Of a stretch of 64,000 bases of DNA, positions 36,101 through 47,143 are shown piece after piece (within the stretch, counting starts at the first letter, position 1; the number at the start of each line of letters is the position of its first letter). Source of the stretch: Lacinutrix sp. Hel_I_90 (lineage in GTDB: Bacteria; Bacteroidota; Bacteroidia; Flavobacteriales; Flavobacteriaceae); the NCBI RefSeq assembly GCF_000934685.1, contig NZ_JYNQ01000001.1, positions 1,352,501 to 1,416,500 on the forward strand, written 5' to 3'. A program made the position numbers and the translations under genes. The notes beneath the pieces are model-generated. The model made no database searches, had not been told where the DNA came from, and saw only the letters and a list, made by a program, of their open reading frames with translations.

Positions 36101-36235
36101 CGTATCATACTTTGCGATAGCCATGTCTTCTGCCTTGTTCTCGATACTACTGTTCTTTACCGAGAATGATAGTTGGTAAATACTTACCAATCCAAATAAA
36201 ACTGCAAAGAGTTTTACTAATCCTTTGTTTTGCAT
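33200..36235 (-). CDS. secDF: SecDF fusion, protein translocase subunit
   Basis: 1011 residues, SecD and SecF joined in one chain. The SecD half (about 1-650) has the first helix, a large periplasmic P1 region carrying an acidic insert (TEEATAETEEGEVADVDQEE, about residues 260-280), then the helices with TIGMSVDANVLIFERIREE; the SecF half (about 690-1000) ends with SLNDTVVVFDRIREFF. SecDF uses the proton gradient to pull exported proteins through. A TACATTTG -7-like box lies 17 bases upstream of the ATG on the minus strand. Length is normal for Bacteroidota, which commonly have the fused form. Confidence 0.95.
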   Translation of the reverse strand: MQNKGLVKLFAVLFGLVSIYQLSFSVKNSSIENKAEDMAIAKYDTSVEDFKTKRKEFEVNYLDSLSNSKENIFLGETYAKVKDNSLKLGLDLKGGLEAILQVSVRDILKGLANNSMDPTFNKALDATDELQKSSQNDYIDDFYDEFDKIKGDKKLASPDIFATRSLSEAKIVTIGMSDDEVKDALSKKIDESIVSALQVLRTRIDQFGVASPNIQRLGTSGKILVELPGVKDIERAKALITGTAELEFWFGYDSAKLGEFFQALNESLKEKETTEEATAETEEGEVADVDQEEVAEASDVISELTGEDNEVEVVVNPFLDLIKGPGFGSTVGTFNISDTKKVLAMLSSKEAKALLPSDAKNVKFLFGKPEKGSEQVALYSLEGNREDVAPLKGSIDDARQDYDLKNEVIVNMQMDAQGAKIWEEMTTRAFKEQNQIAIVLDSLVYSAPGINNGPIAGGNSQISGNFTVNEAVDLANVLRAGKLPAKATIIQSDEVGPTLGQEAIDSGTMSFLIALALVLIWMVFYYGKAGLFADIAMLLNILLIFGILVGAFKAVLTLPGIAGIVLTIGMSVDANVLIFERIREEIDKGKDQKIAIKDGFSNALSSILDANITTGLTALILFLFGTGPIKGFATTLLIGIATSLFTAIFITRLLVDWYVGRGGKLEFTTGITKNLFVNIDIAFLKKRKVAFIISGILIVGSLVSLATNGLDEGVDFVGGRTYQVRFDQPVSASEITKTLSDPAVFGSADAKTFGEDNQLKITTKYRINEASEEADEAIRQTLFDALQPHLNGMDYAAFIDNTEGKSAGLMKKYKVSPTIADDIKSASFWAVLGSLIVVFLYILLRFKRWQFSLGAVAAVFHDVLIVLGVFSLTYKFMPFSLEIDQAFIAAILTVIGYSLNDTVVVFDRIREFFNEHSSWPFDKVIDKSLSSTLSRTLNTSLTTLIVLLAIFIFGGESIRGFMFALIVGVIVGTYSSLFIATPVMYDTVKKGDATQALKNKVKEEESEEVKA

Positions 36236-36376
36236 TTTGTCTTTTTTTGTGTCAAATGTATTAATCAGGCGGCTATAAACTCACCTTTTCATTTGACAAT
36301 TAATGGTTGTGATTATTGTAATATTATGATAGTTTTCTAATGATTAAGAATGCTATAGTTTAAGATTTTGAATCCC

Positions 36377-36988
36377 TTAGCAGTTGGGACCTGCCCTGAC
36401 TTCAGGAATCTTATGTGAAGTATTGTCTATTGCAATGGCAATGGTTCTGTTTAATTTGTAGGCTACCTTTATAAGGTGTTCTCTTTCGCTAACTACTATA
36501 AGCTCAATAATTGAAAACACATTAGGATTAGAAAACCGATCGTATTCTTGTTTTAACTCAAGACTGCATTTTCCACCAACGTCTGACAGCAGCTTATTTC
36601 CATTTTGAATTTCAAAAACGTCTACATTGTACTTTTTTACAGGCTCTCTAGATGGAAAGTTAGTATTGTTCTTATTTAGGCCATTAGCCGCATAACCCAA
36701 TTCAATGTCGTTTAAAAGGATGTCTTTTATACGCTGAACATCTGTAGCACTATAATACTTTATTTTTAGTTTTCCTTCTGCCGAAGTACTAACCTCTATA
36801 GTCTCGATTCCTATACTCTGTAATTGCTTTTTTACAGTAGCAATGGCATGTTGTGCTTCTTTTGAAGTCACATCATCACCAATGAATTCTAGTACAATTT
36901 CCTGATTAGGCACCGCTATTTGTTCTCGACACATACCTAAAGTAGCGAGAAGAATAATTAAAGCACTAAAATACCATTTGGCTTTCAT
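36377..36988 (-). CDS. Exported protein of unknown function
   Basis: 203 residues: an N-terminal signal with LATLGMC (Cys20, a possible lipobox), then a soluble domain with several cysteines (GKCSLEL, the C-terminal GPNC). The upstream in-frame start adds 16 residues with a basic stretch; I chose the ATG giving MKAKWYF because it gives a normal signal peptide. No family recognised. A terminator-like hairpin is not seen at its end; it lies 140 bases upstream of secDF on the same strand. Confidence 0.6.
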   Translation of the reverse strand: MKAKWYFSALIILLATLGMCREQIAVPNQEIVLEFIGDDVTSKEAQHAIATVKKQLQSIGIETIEVSTSAEGKLKIKYYSATDVQRIKDILLNDIELGYAANGLNKNNTNFPSREPVKKYNVDVFEIQNGNKLLSDVGGKCSLELKQEYDRFSNPNVFSIIELIVVSEREHLIKVAYKLNRTIAIAIDNTSHKIPEVRAGPNC

Positions 36989-37140
36989 GGGTCTATACCT
37001 ATTGTTTTTCAACGGGGATTTGAAAAATAACAACACATTACTTCTTTAAAAAAGAGCATAAATCAGGGTTATTTCGTGCGCCAAATATATGATTTACATA
37101 GAGAAGTGCCAATAATATCTTAAGTTTTATACAAAAAAAA

Positions 37141-37162
37141 AGAGCAACTGTAGCGTTGCTCT
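37141..37162 (-). terminator. Intrinsic terminator after the secreted-protein gene
   Basis: Minus-strand stem AGAGCAAC/GTTGCTCT with loop GCTACA and nine T. Confidence 0.85.
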
Positions 37163-37199
37163 TTCAAATTGTATTGCGAAATTAATGAAAAGACTACTA

Positions 37200-37847
37200 T
37201 TATTCCATTTTTGTGTAACCTTCTGGTGGTAACATTACAAATTTATCCTCTGGAACATCTTCTTTACGAATTGCTATTACTTCAGAAACTACAGTCATCT
37301 CCACACCATTTTGATTCATATCAATACTTGTGTATAATGGAAATCCTTGTAATTTACCTTCAAACATAGCGGTCTCTTTAGAATAAGCGTCTATGGCATC
37401 AGTAGTAAATACTTCCATTTCCATCATCGTTTCGCCTTGCTTAATTTTTACAAAGTATTGCTGACATTTGTAATCTAATATGGTTTTAGTTTCTGTTCCC
37501 TTTTCTACAGTGATGTTGTCTAAATCTTCTTTAGAAGGCTCTGCTTTCTTTAAAGAATACATTTTTCCTGCCATTGGATTATCCATTAACACTAATACTT
37601 CGTTTGTTTCACCATTAGAAATTGTAGTGATATCGCCGGTCATTGGGTTAGACATTTCAACACGCGATTTTGAGTCTTTAAAATAAGTTTCAGAGACCAT
37701 GTCTCCCATCATAGCAAGTTGTTGCTGTACTTGCTCGTTTTCACTAGACAGTATTTGTTTAGAAACCAAAACACCTTCATTTAATTTTTCCTGAGCATTT
37801 ACAGCAAACCCTATTGCTAATGCTACTAATAATAGTATTTTTTTCAT
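37200..37847 (-). CDS. Secreted protein, DUF4412-like
   Basis: 215 residues with a cleavable signal peptide ending in VNAQEK. The mature part is one domain rich in Met with the pattern of a DUF4412-type protein: YFKDSKSRVEMSNPMTGDITTISNG, then ILDYKCQQYFVKI, and a closing EVIAIRKEDVPEDKFVMLPPEGY. One cysteine only. The function is not known. The match to DUF4412 is from pattern memory and moderate in strength. Confidence 0.65.
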   Translation of the reverse strand: MKKILLLVALAIGFAVNAQEKLNEGVLVSKQILSSENEQVQQQLAMMGDMVSETYFKDSKSRVEMSNPMTGDITTISNGETNEVLVLMDNPMAGKMYSLKKAEPSKEDLDNITVEKGTETKTILDYKCQQYFVKIKQGETMMEMEVFTTDAIDAYSKETAMFEGKLQGFPLYTSIDMNQNGVEMTVVSEVIAIRKEDVPEDKFVMLPPEGYTKME

Positions 37848-38004
37848 AATAATTATTCCGAGAAAGCGGAGTCTTTATTTGTGTTTGTATACAGTTTTAT
37901 AATTAAGCATCTAATTTAGTGAAAATAAATAGCATGTGATTCCATATTTTTTAGACACAAGAATTCTAATAAACAGGCTTACTAATTTTATAGGATAGTA
38001 ATAA

Positions 38005-38568
38005 CTATTTAATCAGTTTTATTAGATTAGGATAGAAATTTCCTGTTTTCCCTTTACTTATCTTAACGGCAAATAGGATTGGTAAAATGATGTTCACTAC
38101 ATAAAGCCCAATGAATAGGTATAATAAAAATGTAGGCGTTCCGTAATGCTGAATTTTAAATATTGTGAAGATCGTAATTGAGGTAAAGGTAAACACAGAC
38201 CAAACAATTTGAAAGTTTAAGAGATTTGCTCCTGTTTTTTTAAGGCCGATTATTTTATCTTTTTTATTGAGCCATAAAATAAGGGGGAGAATAATATTTC
38301 CTACTGGAATAGCGATAAACAGTAGCACAGAAAGATGAAAAATAATGAGATAACTTTTGTCCTCTTGTTTTCCGTAGTCTAAAATATCTTCTGTGTTTAT
38401 GTCAAGAACATCACATATCAAATGCGGCGTTTTTCCACGAGGTTCACTTTCGTTATTTTCAATCCGTTGGATGGTTCTTAAATTCACTTTAGCAGACTCC
38501 GCTAACGCTTCTTGGGATAATCCTTTTTTATTTCTTATTGCTCTAATTTTTTTTCCGACTTCCTTCAT
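38005..38568 (-). CDS. Helix-turn-helix protein with C-terminal DUF4870 membrane domain
   Basis: 187 residues. Residues 1-60 form an XRE-type helix-turn-helix (KKIRAIRNKKGLSQEALAES then LRTIQRIENNESEPRG); residues about 75-175 hold three to four membrane helices with the DUF4870 pattern of small membrane proteins (VGNIILPLILWLNKKDK). So it is a membrane-anchored DNA-binding regulator; the target and signal are unknown. Such pairs are common in Bacteroidota. Confidence 0.85.
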   Translation of the reverse strand: MKEVGKKIRAIRNKKGLSQEALAESAKVNLRTIQRIENNESEPRGKTPHLICDVLDINTEDILDYGKQEDKSYLIIFHLSVLLFIAIPVGNIILPLILWLNKKDKIIGLKKTGANLLNFQIVWSVFTFTSITIFTIFKIQHYGTPTFLLYLFIGLYVVNIILPILFAVKISKGKTGNFYPNLIKLIK

Positions 38569-38750
38569 AATTAATTTCGTTTAAAGTTTTTACAAAACTA
38601 GTAATGAACCCCTCGTTTTGGTAACGGTTTATTTGCGACATTTACACGACATGGTTGTCAATCTATTGATTTTGTTGAGGTTTAATAAGCCTTAAGGTTT
38701 TAGTTGAAAAATCACAGTAATGCTCACCTAGCATTTAAAGAACATAAAAA

Positions 38751-38779
38751 AACCTCATACAATTACAATGCATGAGGTT
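38751..38779 (-). terminator. Intrinsic terminator of mdh
   Basis: Minus-strand stem AACCTCATGC/GTATGAGGTT (one mismatch or wobble) with loop ATTGTAATT, followed by T6. Confidence 0.8.
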
Positions 38780-38802
38780 TATTCTTATAAAAATACCGTT
38801 TA

Positions 38803-39729
38803 CTAAAATTCTAATAAACCGTTTGTTTTCTTAACACCTTCAGCAGACTCCTCTAATTTTGCTTTTTCAGCATCACTTAAGCTAATTTCTATTATCTTTT
38901 CAATACCATCAGCACCTAATACACAAGGTACTCCAATGGCTAAATCGTTTAATCCATATTCCCCAGCTACCAATGCTGAACACGGGAAAATTTTCTTTGT
39001 ATCACAAGCGATGGCTTGAACCATTGCAGACACCGCAGCTCCAGGTGCATACCATGCTGAAGTTCCTAATAACTTAGTTAATGTAGCCCCACCAACTTTA
39101 GTATCTTCTACAACTTGTTGCATACGTTCCTCAGATAGAAACTCTGAAACAGAGACACTATTTCTTACCGCTTTTCCTATTAATGGCACCATTCCTGTAT
39201 CACTATGACCACCAATTACAATACCGTCTACATCAGAAATTGGAGCTCCCAAAGCTTCCGCTAAACGATACTTGAAACGTGCAGAGTCTAAAGCACCTCC
39301 CATACCAATGATTCTGTTTTTTGGTAAGCCAGTGGTTTTGTGTACTAAATAGGTCATCGTATCCATAGGATTGGATACCACGATAATGATTGTATTTGGA
39401 GAGTGCTCAATTAAATTAGCTGATACTGTTTTAACAATTCCGGCATTAATACCAATAAGCTCTTCACGAGTCATTCCTGGTTTTCTAGGAATTCCAGAGG
39501 TAATAACACAAACATCAGAATTTGCTGTTTTGCTGTAATCATTGGTAGTTCCTGTTATTGTTGTATCAAAACTATTTAATGAAGCGGTTTGCATTAAATC
39601 CATAGCCTTACCTTCAGCAAAACCCTCTTTAATATCTAGGATTACTACTTCGCTAGCAAAATCTTTAATAGCAATATATTCCGCACAACTTGCGCCTACT
39701 GCTCCTGCTCCAACTACTGTTACTTTCAT
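38803..39729 (-). CDS. mdh: Malate dehydrogenase
   Basis: 308 residues, NAD-dependent LDH-like MDH. GAGAVGASCAEY at the N-terminus binds NAD; ITSGIPRKPGMTREEL carries the substrate-binding Arg residues; VSNPMDTMTYLV and the catalytic His in IGGHSDTGMVPL follow. It oxidises malate to oxaloacetate in the TCA cycle. All key residues intact; its own terminator follows. Confidence 0.96.
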   Translation of the reverse strand: MKVTVVGAGAVGASCAEYIAIKDFASEVVILDIKEGFAEGKAMDLMQTASLNSFDTTITGTTNDYSKTANSDVCVITSGIPRKPGMTREELIGINAGIVKTVSANLIEHSPNTIIIVVSNPMDTMTYLVHKTTGLPKNRIIGMGGALDSARFKYRLAEALGAPISDVDGIVIGGHSDTGMVPLIGKAVRNSVSVSEFLSEERMQQVVEDTKVGGATLTKLLGTSAWYAPGAAVSAMVQAIACDTKKIFPCSALVAGEYGLNDLAIGVPCVLGADGIEKIIEISLSDAEKAKLEESAEGVKKTNGLLEF

Positions 39730-39882
39730 TTGATTTTTAATTTTAAGTTAATGACAAATGACCTTCGCTTTTTGATATATCAAATGAAGCGCCTTTCATT
39801 TTAATTATATTTTTAGTTTTTGTATTTTTTAAGCAACAAATTTAACGATTTTATGTCAGAAATACCTCAAAATAAGCAATTT

Positions 39883-40896
39883 CTAAAACGTAAAATTCAT
39901 GCCTAAAGAAGCACTATTAAAATCACCGATACTATAACTTGCATTCAAACCGAAAAAACCTAAGCTCAAATTAGCTCCAACCGTTCCAAGGATGCCTTTA
40001 GTTTCTGATTCGATTGAAAACGGATCAACAATTTTTTCTGAAAAGAAAACACCATCTGAAACACGGTAAGTCCCTAGTAAATCGGTTTGATTTTTACCAT
40101 CTATGTACCCAATAGCGCCATAAAAATTGACCATTTTAAGTTTCGTACCAACAATTAACTGGTAGAGCATCGTGTTGGTTTCTGTCTGTACTTGTTGATT
40201 TTCTCCATCTACAATACCTGTTTCTGTAAAGTCATAACTACCATCTAAATGTGTGTAAGCAATGAGACCAGAAACAGTAATTGGCAATAATTTATCTGCT
40301 GGTAAAAAAGCGGTAAAATCCTGTTGCAGACCTAACCCATATAAGCCCACTTTAGCATCTTCTCTATCTACTTTAGGAAAATACCGCCCTTTTATCTGTG
40401 TCCCTTTAAAGGGCGAAAAGCTGGCTTGTAAAAAAACCGTTGGAATGATGTTCACGTTTGCCGAGCCAATACCTGTAGGCAACTCTAATGTTGTCTCTTG
40501 ATTGCCAAAGATAGGATCGTCATAGGTTATAATCACAGACTGAGCAGGATCGTTATGACCTAAAGCGGTAGCGACTACCTTGCTTGGTGCATTATCTGGA
40601 AAACGAATGTTCTCATAGTCTGAAACGTCTAATATAAATGCTTTATCTTCATCACTAATAAAAGTAGCATTACCTATAATTGAAAACTCAAAGCCAAAAC
40701 GCTCTGGCGTTTTTGCATTGTTAAACCAACCGGTATTAATACCATAAGCCAAACCATCGTTTGCTGGTTTAAGATAATCTCTAGAAAAACGTTGGGCATC
40801 TGCCACACCTGCCGCTAATAGCTCGTCTAAATTTTCTTGTGCTGAAACAGTTACTCCTGAAAGTAATATTATTAGTATTGAAAGTTTCTTTTTCAT
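39883..40896 (-). CDS. DUF6588 outer-membrane-like protein
   Basis: 337 residues: signal peptide ending in TVSAQEN, then ENLDELLAAGVADAQRFSRDYLKPA, a stretch I associate with the DUF6588 family, and alternating strands with a C-terminal SLGMNFTF that ends in Phe, as outer-membrane barrels do. No function known. A 10-bp inverted repeat lies 31 bases upstream of the start (described separately). Same strand as mdh, no terminator seen between the two genes. Confidence 0.75.
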   Translation of the reverse strand: MKKKLSILIILLSGVTVSAQENLDELLAAGVADAQRFSRDYLKPANDGLAYGINTGWFNNAKTPERFGFEFSIIGNATFISDEDKAFILDVSDYENIRFPDNAPSKVVATALGHNDPAQSVIITYDDPIFGNQETTLELPTGIGSANVNIIPTVFLQASFSPFKGTQIKGRYFPKVDREDAKVGLYGLGLQQDFTAFLPADKLLPITVSGLIAYTHLDGSYDFTETGIVDGENQQVQTETNTMLYQLIVGTKLKMVNFYGAIGYIDGKNQTDLLGTYRVSDGVFFSEKIVDPFSIESETKGILGTVGANLSLGFFGLNASYSIGDFNSASLGMNFTF

Positions 40897-40926
40897 GGAT
40901 ACATTGGATTTAGATTATACCTATAA

Positions 40927-40960
40927 TAAACGAAAAAAAACGGGAATTAGTTTTCGTTTA
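40927..40960. promoter_or_regulatory. 10-bp inverted repeat upstream of the DUF6588 gene
   Basis: Arms TAAACGAAAA and TTTTCGTTTA, perfectly complementary and 14 bases apart. It could be an operator for a dimeric regulator or an mRNA hairpin in the leader. Confidence 0.4.
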
Positions 40961-41008
40961 TAGTATAAAGTTAAAAAATAGAATATAAATATTATTAATA
41001 AAAGCAAA

Positions 41009-41036
41009 AACGCCTCCAGATATCTCTGAAGGCGTT
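41009..41036 (-). terminator. Intrinsic terminator of gyrB
   Basis: Minus-strand stem AACGCCTTCAGAGA/TCTGGAGGCGTT with one wobble, followed by T5. Confidence 0.85.
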
Positions 41037-41058
41037 TAAAAATTATTAAAACTCGAAT

Positions 41059-43524
<2,466 letters not shown>

Positions 43525-45021
43525 ATGAAAGATTATTTTTCTACAACCTACAGAAGAATGCTAGCATTAATAGCTATTGCTGGGATTATATTCTTATCCA
43601 TGTGTTTTTTTGCTTTTTATTTTATTCAAGAGCAAGATAAAAGAATTATAGCCTTCCTAATTCTTGGATTTATAATCACCATGGGCTGCTATGTCTTTTT
43701 CTACAGAAAACTGATTGAAAAGCCCTTAAATTTAATTACAAAAGTTCTTGAGCAAAACGACACCTCTGCGATAGCAGAGCTTCAAAACTCATCAAAAGAG
43801 TTTTCTTATATTGGTGATTTATTTTTAAGTAGTAATCGACAAAAAGAAGAACTTAAGCAAGCTAAAGAAAAAGCTGAGGAAAGCGAATTGTTAAAAACAT
43901 CCTTCTTAACTAATCTCTCTCACGAAATTAGGACGCCAATGAATGCTATTTTGGGCTTTTCAGATTTATTAAACTCTCAAAAATTAACCGATTCTGAAAA
44001 GACAGAATATGTAGACATTATAAGACGAAGTGGCAAAAACTTAGTCTCTATTATAGATGACCTCATTGAGATGTCTAAAATAGATACTAATCAAGTTAAA
44101 CCAAATCATGTTGCTTTTAATTTGAATGCGGTTTTAAAAGATATCAAACAAACCATAGCAATCACTATCCCAAAAGACAAGCCATTAGACGTGTTTTTTG
44201 ACGAACCTAAACACTCTGTTGTTTATCAACTTATAAGTGATGAAACAAAACTAAGACAAGTTATTGTAAACTTAGTTAACAACGCTGTTAAGTATACCGA
44301 GCAGGGCACTGTGAATTTTGGTTATAAAATTAATTCAGAAGACAACGCCCTAGAATTTTTTATTAAAGATACTGGTATTGGTATTTCGGAAGGTGAATTT
44401 TCGAATATCTTTAGCCGCTTTAATAGAATTCAGAACGATAAAACCATTAAATTAAGCGGCCTCGGTTTGGGCTTAGCCATTTCAAAAGCCTATATAGAAA
44501 TGTTAGGTGGTAAAATCTGGTTAGAATCTAGAGAAAACATCGGCACTACTTTTTCTTTTACTATTCCTTTAAAACTGGATGGGTTGCCAGCGACCCCTGA
44601 TAAAGAAATAGCAGTCAACACCGTCGATAAAGTAAAGCCTTTAAACATACTTGTCGCTGAAGATAACGACATAAACTTTATGCTATTACAGCGTGTTTTA
44701 AAAATAAGAAACTATACTGTTATTAGGGCAAAAAATGGTAAAGAAGCGGTTGCGATATGCAGAGAAAACAACACGATACAATTAGTGATAATGGATCTTA
44801 AAATGCCTAAAATGGGTGGCTTTGAAGCCCGGAAAATCATTAAAACCTTCAAGCCTTTTCTTCCAATAATTGCACATACGGCTTATTCCTCTACAGAAAC
44901 TAAAAATGAGGTTTATGAAGCTGGATTTATTGATTGTATTACTAAACCACTGGATAAAACAGAACTTTTTAAAGTTATTGATAGAATAGAACACCTAACG
45001 CCTAATGTGGTATTGGTTTGA
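43525..45021 (+). CDS. Hybrid sensor histidine kinase with C-terminal receiver
   Basis: 498 residues: two N-terminal membrane helices (about 12-32, 38-58) with almost no periplasmic loop, a coiled linker, HisKA with the phosphorylated His in NLSHEIRTPMNAILG (about 133), HATPase with NLVNNAVKYTEQG, DTGIGI and GLGLGLAIS, then a receiver domain with VAEDND and the acceptor Asp in VIMDLKMPKMGG (about 424) and Lys in ITKPLD. The small loop means the signal is unlikely to be a large periplasmic ligand. No cognate regulator gene is adjacent. Confidence 0.9.
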   Translation: MKDYFSTTYRRMLALIAIAGIIFLSMCFFAFYFIQEQDKRIIAFLILGFIITMGCYVFFYRKLIEKPLNLITKVLEQNDTSAIAELQNSSKEFSYIGDLFLSSNRQKEELKQAKEKAEESELLKTSFLTNLSHEIRTPMNAILGFSDLLNSQKLTDSEKTEYVDIIRRSGKNLVSIIDDLIEMSKIDTNQVKPNHVAFNLNAVLKDIKQTIAITIPKDKPLDVFFDEPKHSVVYQLISDETKLRQVIVNLVNNAVKYTEQGTVNFGYKINSEDNALEFFIKDTGIGISEGEFSNIFSRFNRIQNDKTIKLSGLGLGLAISKAYIEMLGGKIWLESRENIGTTFSFTIPLKLDGLPATPDKEIAVNTVDKVKPLNILVAEDNDINFMLLQRVLKIRNYTVIRAKNGKEAVAICRENNTIQLVIMDLKMPKMGGFEARKIIKTFKPFLPIIAHTAYSSTETKNEVYEAGFIDCITKPLDKTELFKVIDRIEHLTPNVVLV

Positions 45022-45029
45022 AATTAAAA

Positions 45030-45053
45030 AGCCCAACTTTTAAAGATTGGGCT
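45030..45053. terminator. Bidirectional terminator between the kinase and asnB
   Basis: Stem AGCCCAACTTT/AAAGATTGGGCT-type with one mismatch, A5 before and T6 after; serves the kinase on the plus strand and asnB on the minus strand. Confidence 0.8.
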
Positions 45054-45079
45054 TCTTTTTTCTATAATCAGAATACTAG

Positions 45080-46744
45080 TTAATACGCTTTATCGTGAAC
45101 ATTCGCTATAGCTCTTCCAGAAGGCTCATTCATGTTTTTAAAGGCCGCATCCCATTCTAGCGCAATTTTAGTACTGCAGGCTACACTTGGTTCTTGTGGC
45201 ACACTACGCGCTGCTGCATCACTTGGAAAATGCCCTTCGAAAATTGAACGGTAATAAAACTCTTCTTTATTTTGAGGTGTCTGAATTGGGAACCTAAACT
45301 TAGCATTTTTCATTTGCTCGTCCGTAACGGCTTCTGCAACCACTTCCTTAAGGGTATCAATCCAACTATACCCTACACCATCACTAAATTGTTCTTTCTG
45401 TCTCCAAACAACACTCTCTGGCAACATGTCTTCAAAGGCTTTCCGCACCACCCATTTTTCCATACGCTCGCCATTAATCATTTTATCTTGTGGATTAATA
45501 CGCATCGCCACATCCATAAACTCCTTATCCAAAAAGGGTACCCGCCCTTCAATACCCCAAGCGGCTAAACTCTTGTTAGCACGCAGGCAATCATACATGT
45601 GTAATTTATCTAACTTACGAACCGTTTCTTCATGAAATTCTTTGGCGTTTGGTGCCTTATGAAAGTATAAGTAGCCTCCGAAAATTTCATCTGCGCCTTC
45701 GCCAGACAACACCATTTTAATACCCATAGATTTAATTACTCTTGCCATTAAATACATAGGCGTTGAAGAACGTATTGTAGTAATGTCATAAGTTTCTATA
45801 TTATAAATCACATCTTTTATAGCATCTAAACCTTCTTGAATCGTGAATTTAATTTCATGGTGTACTGTCCCAATATAATCGGCTACTTTTTGTGCTGCAG
45901 CTAAATCTGGCGACCCTTCCAATCCTACTGAAAAAGAATGTAGTTGCGGGTACCATGCTTTTTGAGTATCGTCTGACTCTATTCGCTTCTCTGCATATTT
46001 TTTTGCAATGGCAGAAGTTACCGAAGAATCTAAGCCACCAGACAACAATACACCATAAGGCACATCACTCATTAATTGTCTGTGTACAGCCGCCTCTAAG
46101 GCTTCTTTAATCTTCGCAATACTAGTCTCATTCTCTTTTACTGCCTCATAATCACTCCAATCTCGCTTATACCATTTTACAAAGGCCCCATCTTTGCTTG
46201 ACATGTAATGCCCAGGCGGAAACAATTCAATTTTAGTACATACCCCTTCTAATGCTTTTAATTCTGAAGCGACATAGAACGTCCCGTTTTGATCCCATCC
46301 AATATATAACGGAATAATCCCCATATGGTCTCGTGCTATGAAGTATTCATCTTTTTCAACATCATAGATTGCAAAACCAAAAATCCCATTCATTTCATCT
46401 ACAAAATCAACACCTTTCTTTTGGTATAATGCTAAGATTACTTCGCAGTCACTTTGTGTTTGAAAATCATAGGTACCTTCAAACTGCTTACGTAATGCTC
46501 TGTGATTATAAATTTCACCATTGGCAGCCAATATCAATTTTTTATCTGGGCTAAATAAGGGTTGTTTACCAGAAGCAGGATCCACAATCGCTAAACGCTC
46601 ATGTGCTAAAATTGCTTTGTCATCACTATAAATTCCACTCCAGTCCGGCCCACGATGACGGATGGTTTTAGACATTTCTAATACCTGAGGTCTTAAATCA
46701 TCAGATTTTTGTTTAAGGTCGAAAGCACATACAATTCCACACAT
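45080..46744 (-). CDS. asnB: Asparagine synthase B (glutamine-hydrolysing)
   Basis: 554 residues. The N-terminal glutaminase domain begins MCGIVCAFD with catalytic Cys2; RHRGPDWSGIY and ILAANGEIYNH follow. The C-terminal synthetase has the PP-loop LSGGLDSSV. The chain ends in a conserved SGRAIANVHDKAY. It makes asparagine from aspartate with glutamine as nitrogen donor. Length is the usual one. It has its own terminator and a 400-base leader region without genes. Confidence 0.96.
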   Translation of the reverse strand: MCGIVCAFDLKQKSDDLRPQVLEMSKTIRHRGPDWSGIYSDDKAILAHERLAIVDPASGKQPLFSPDKKLILAANGEIYNHRALRKQFEGTYDFQTQSDCEVILALYQKKGVDFVDEMNGIFGFAIYDVEKDEYFIARDHMGIIPLYIGWDQNGTFYVASELKALEGVCTKIELFPPGHYMSSKDGAFVKWYKRDWSDYEAVKENETSIAKIKEALEAAVHRQLMSDVPYGVLLSGGLDSSVTSAIAKKYAEKRIESDDTQKAWYPQLHSFSVGLEGSPDLAAAQKVADYIGTVHHEIKFTIQEGLDAIKDVIYNIETYDITTIRSSTPMYLMARVIKSMGIKMVLSGEGADEIFGGYLYFHKAPNAKEFHEETVRKLDKLHMYDCLRANKSLAAWGIEGRVPFLDKEFMDVAMRINPQDKMINGERMEKWVVRKAFEDMLPESVVWRQKEQFSDGVGYSWIDTLKEVVAEAVTDEQMKNAKFRFPIQTPQNKEEFYYRSIFEGHFPSDAAARSVPQEPSVACSTKIALEWDAAFKNMNEPSGRAIANVHDKAY

Positions 46745-47143
46745 AATTTTATATTTTTTAATGTTTTAATTCTAATTGATAAAGCAAATATGAGATTAAT
46801 GTTTCATTTTTTAAACACATAAGTTAATAATGATTACAAATAACAACTAATTTCATTAAAAACAATAAAAATAAATATAATAAAAAGCGATTTTATCACT
46901 ATTAGGTTAAATTTTATACGTTAGAAAAAAACCTTAACCTATTGCTAGCACAATTCTAGATTATTCAAAGTGTTACCAAAATAATCCTTGATTTTCATAG
47001 GAATTCATGAACCAATACACAGGAAAAACTTTCGGCCTCTATAGTCTGAGAGCCCGTTTTTTTTTGTTATTAAATCATTAAATAGGTATTAAGTAAAAGT
47101 AGAATGGTAACTTTACTAATAAGAAACTTATAGCCTATTAGTC
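46745..47143. other. Intergenic region between asnB and the T9SS protein gene
   Basis: About 400 bases, AT-rich, between divergent genes. No gene, hairpin or clear promoter was found in it; two promoters are expected. Confidence 0.5.
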
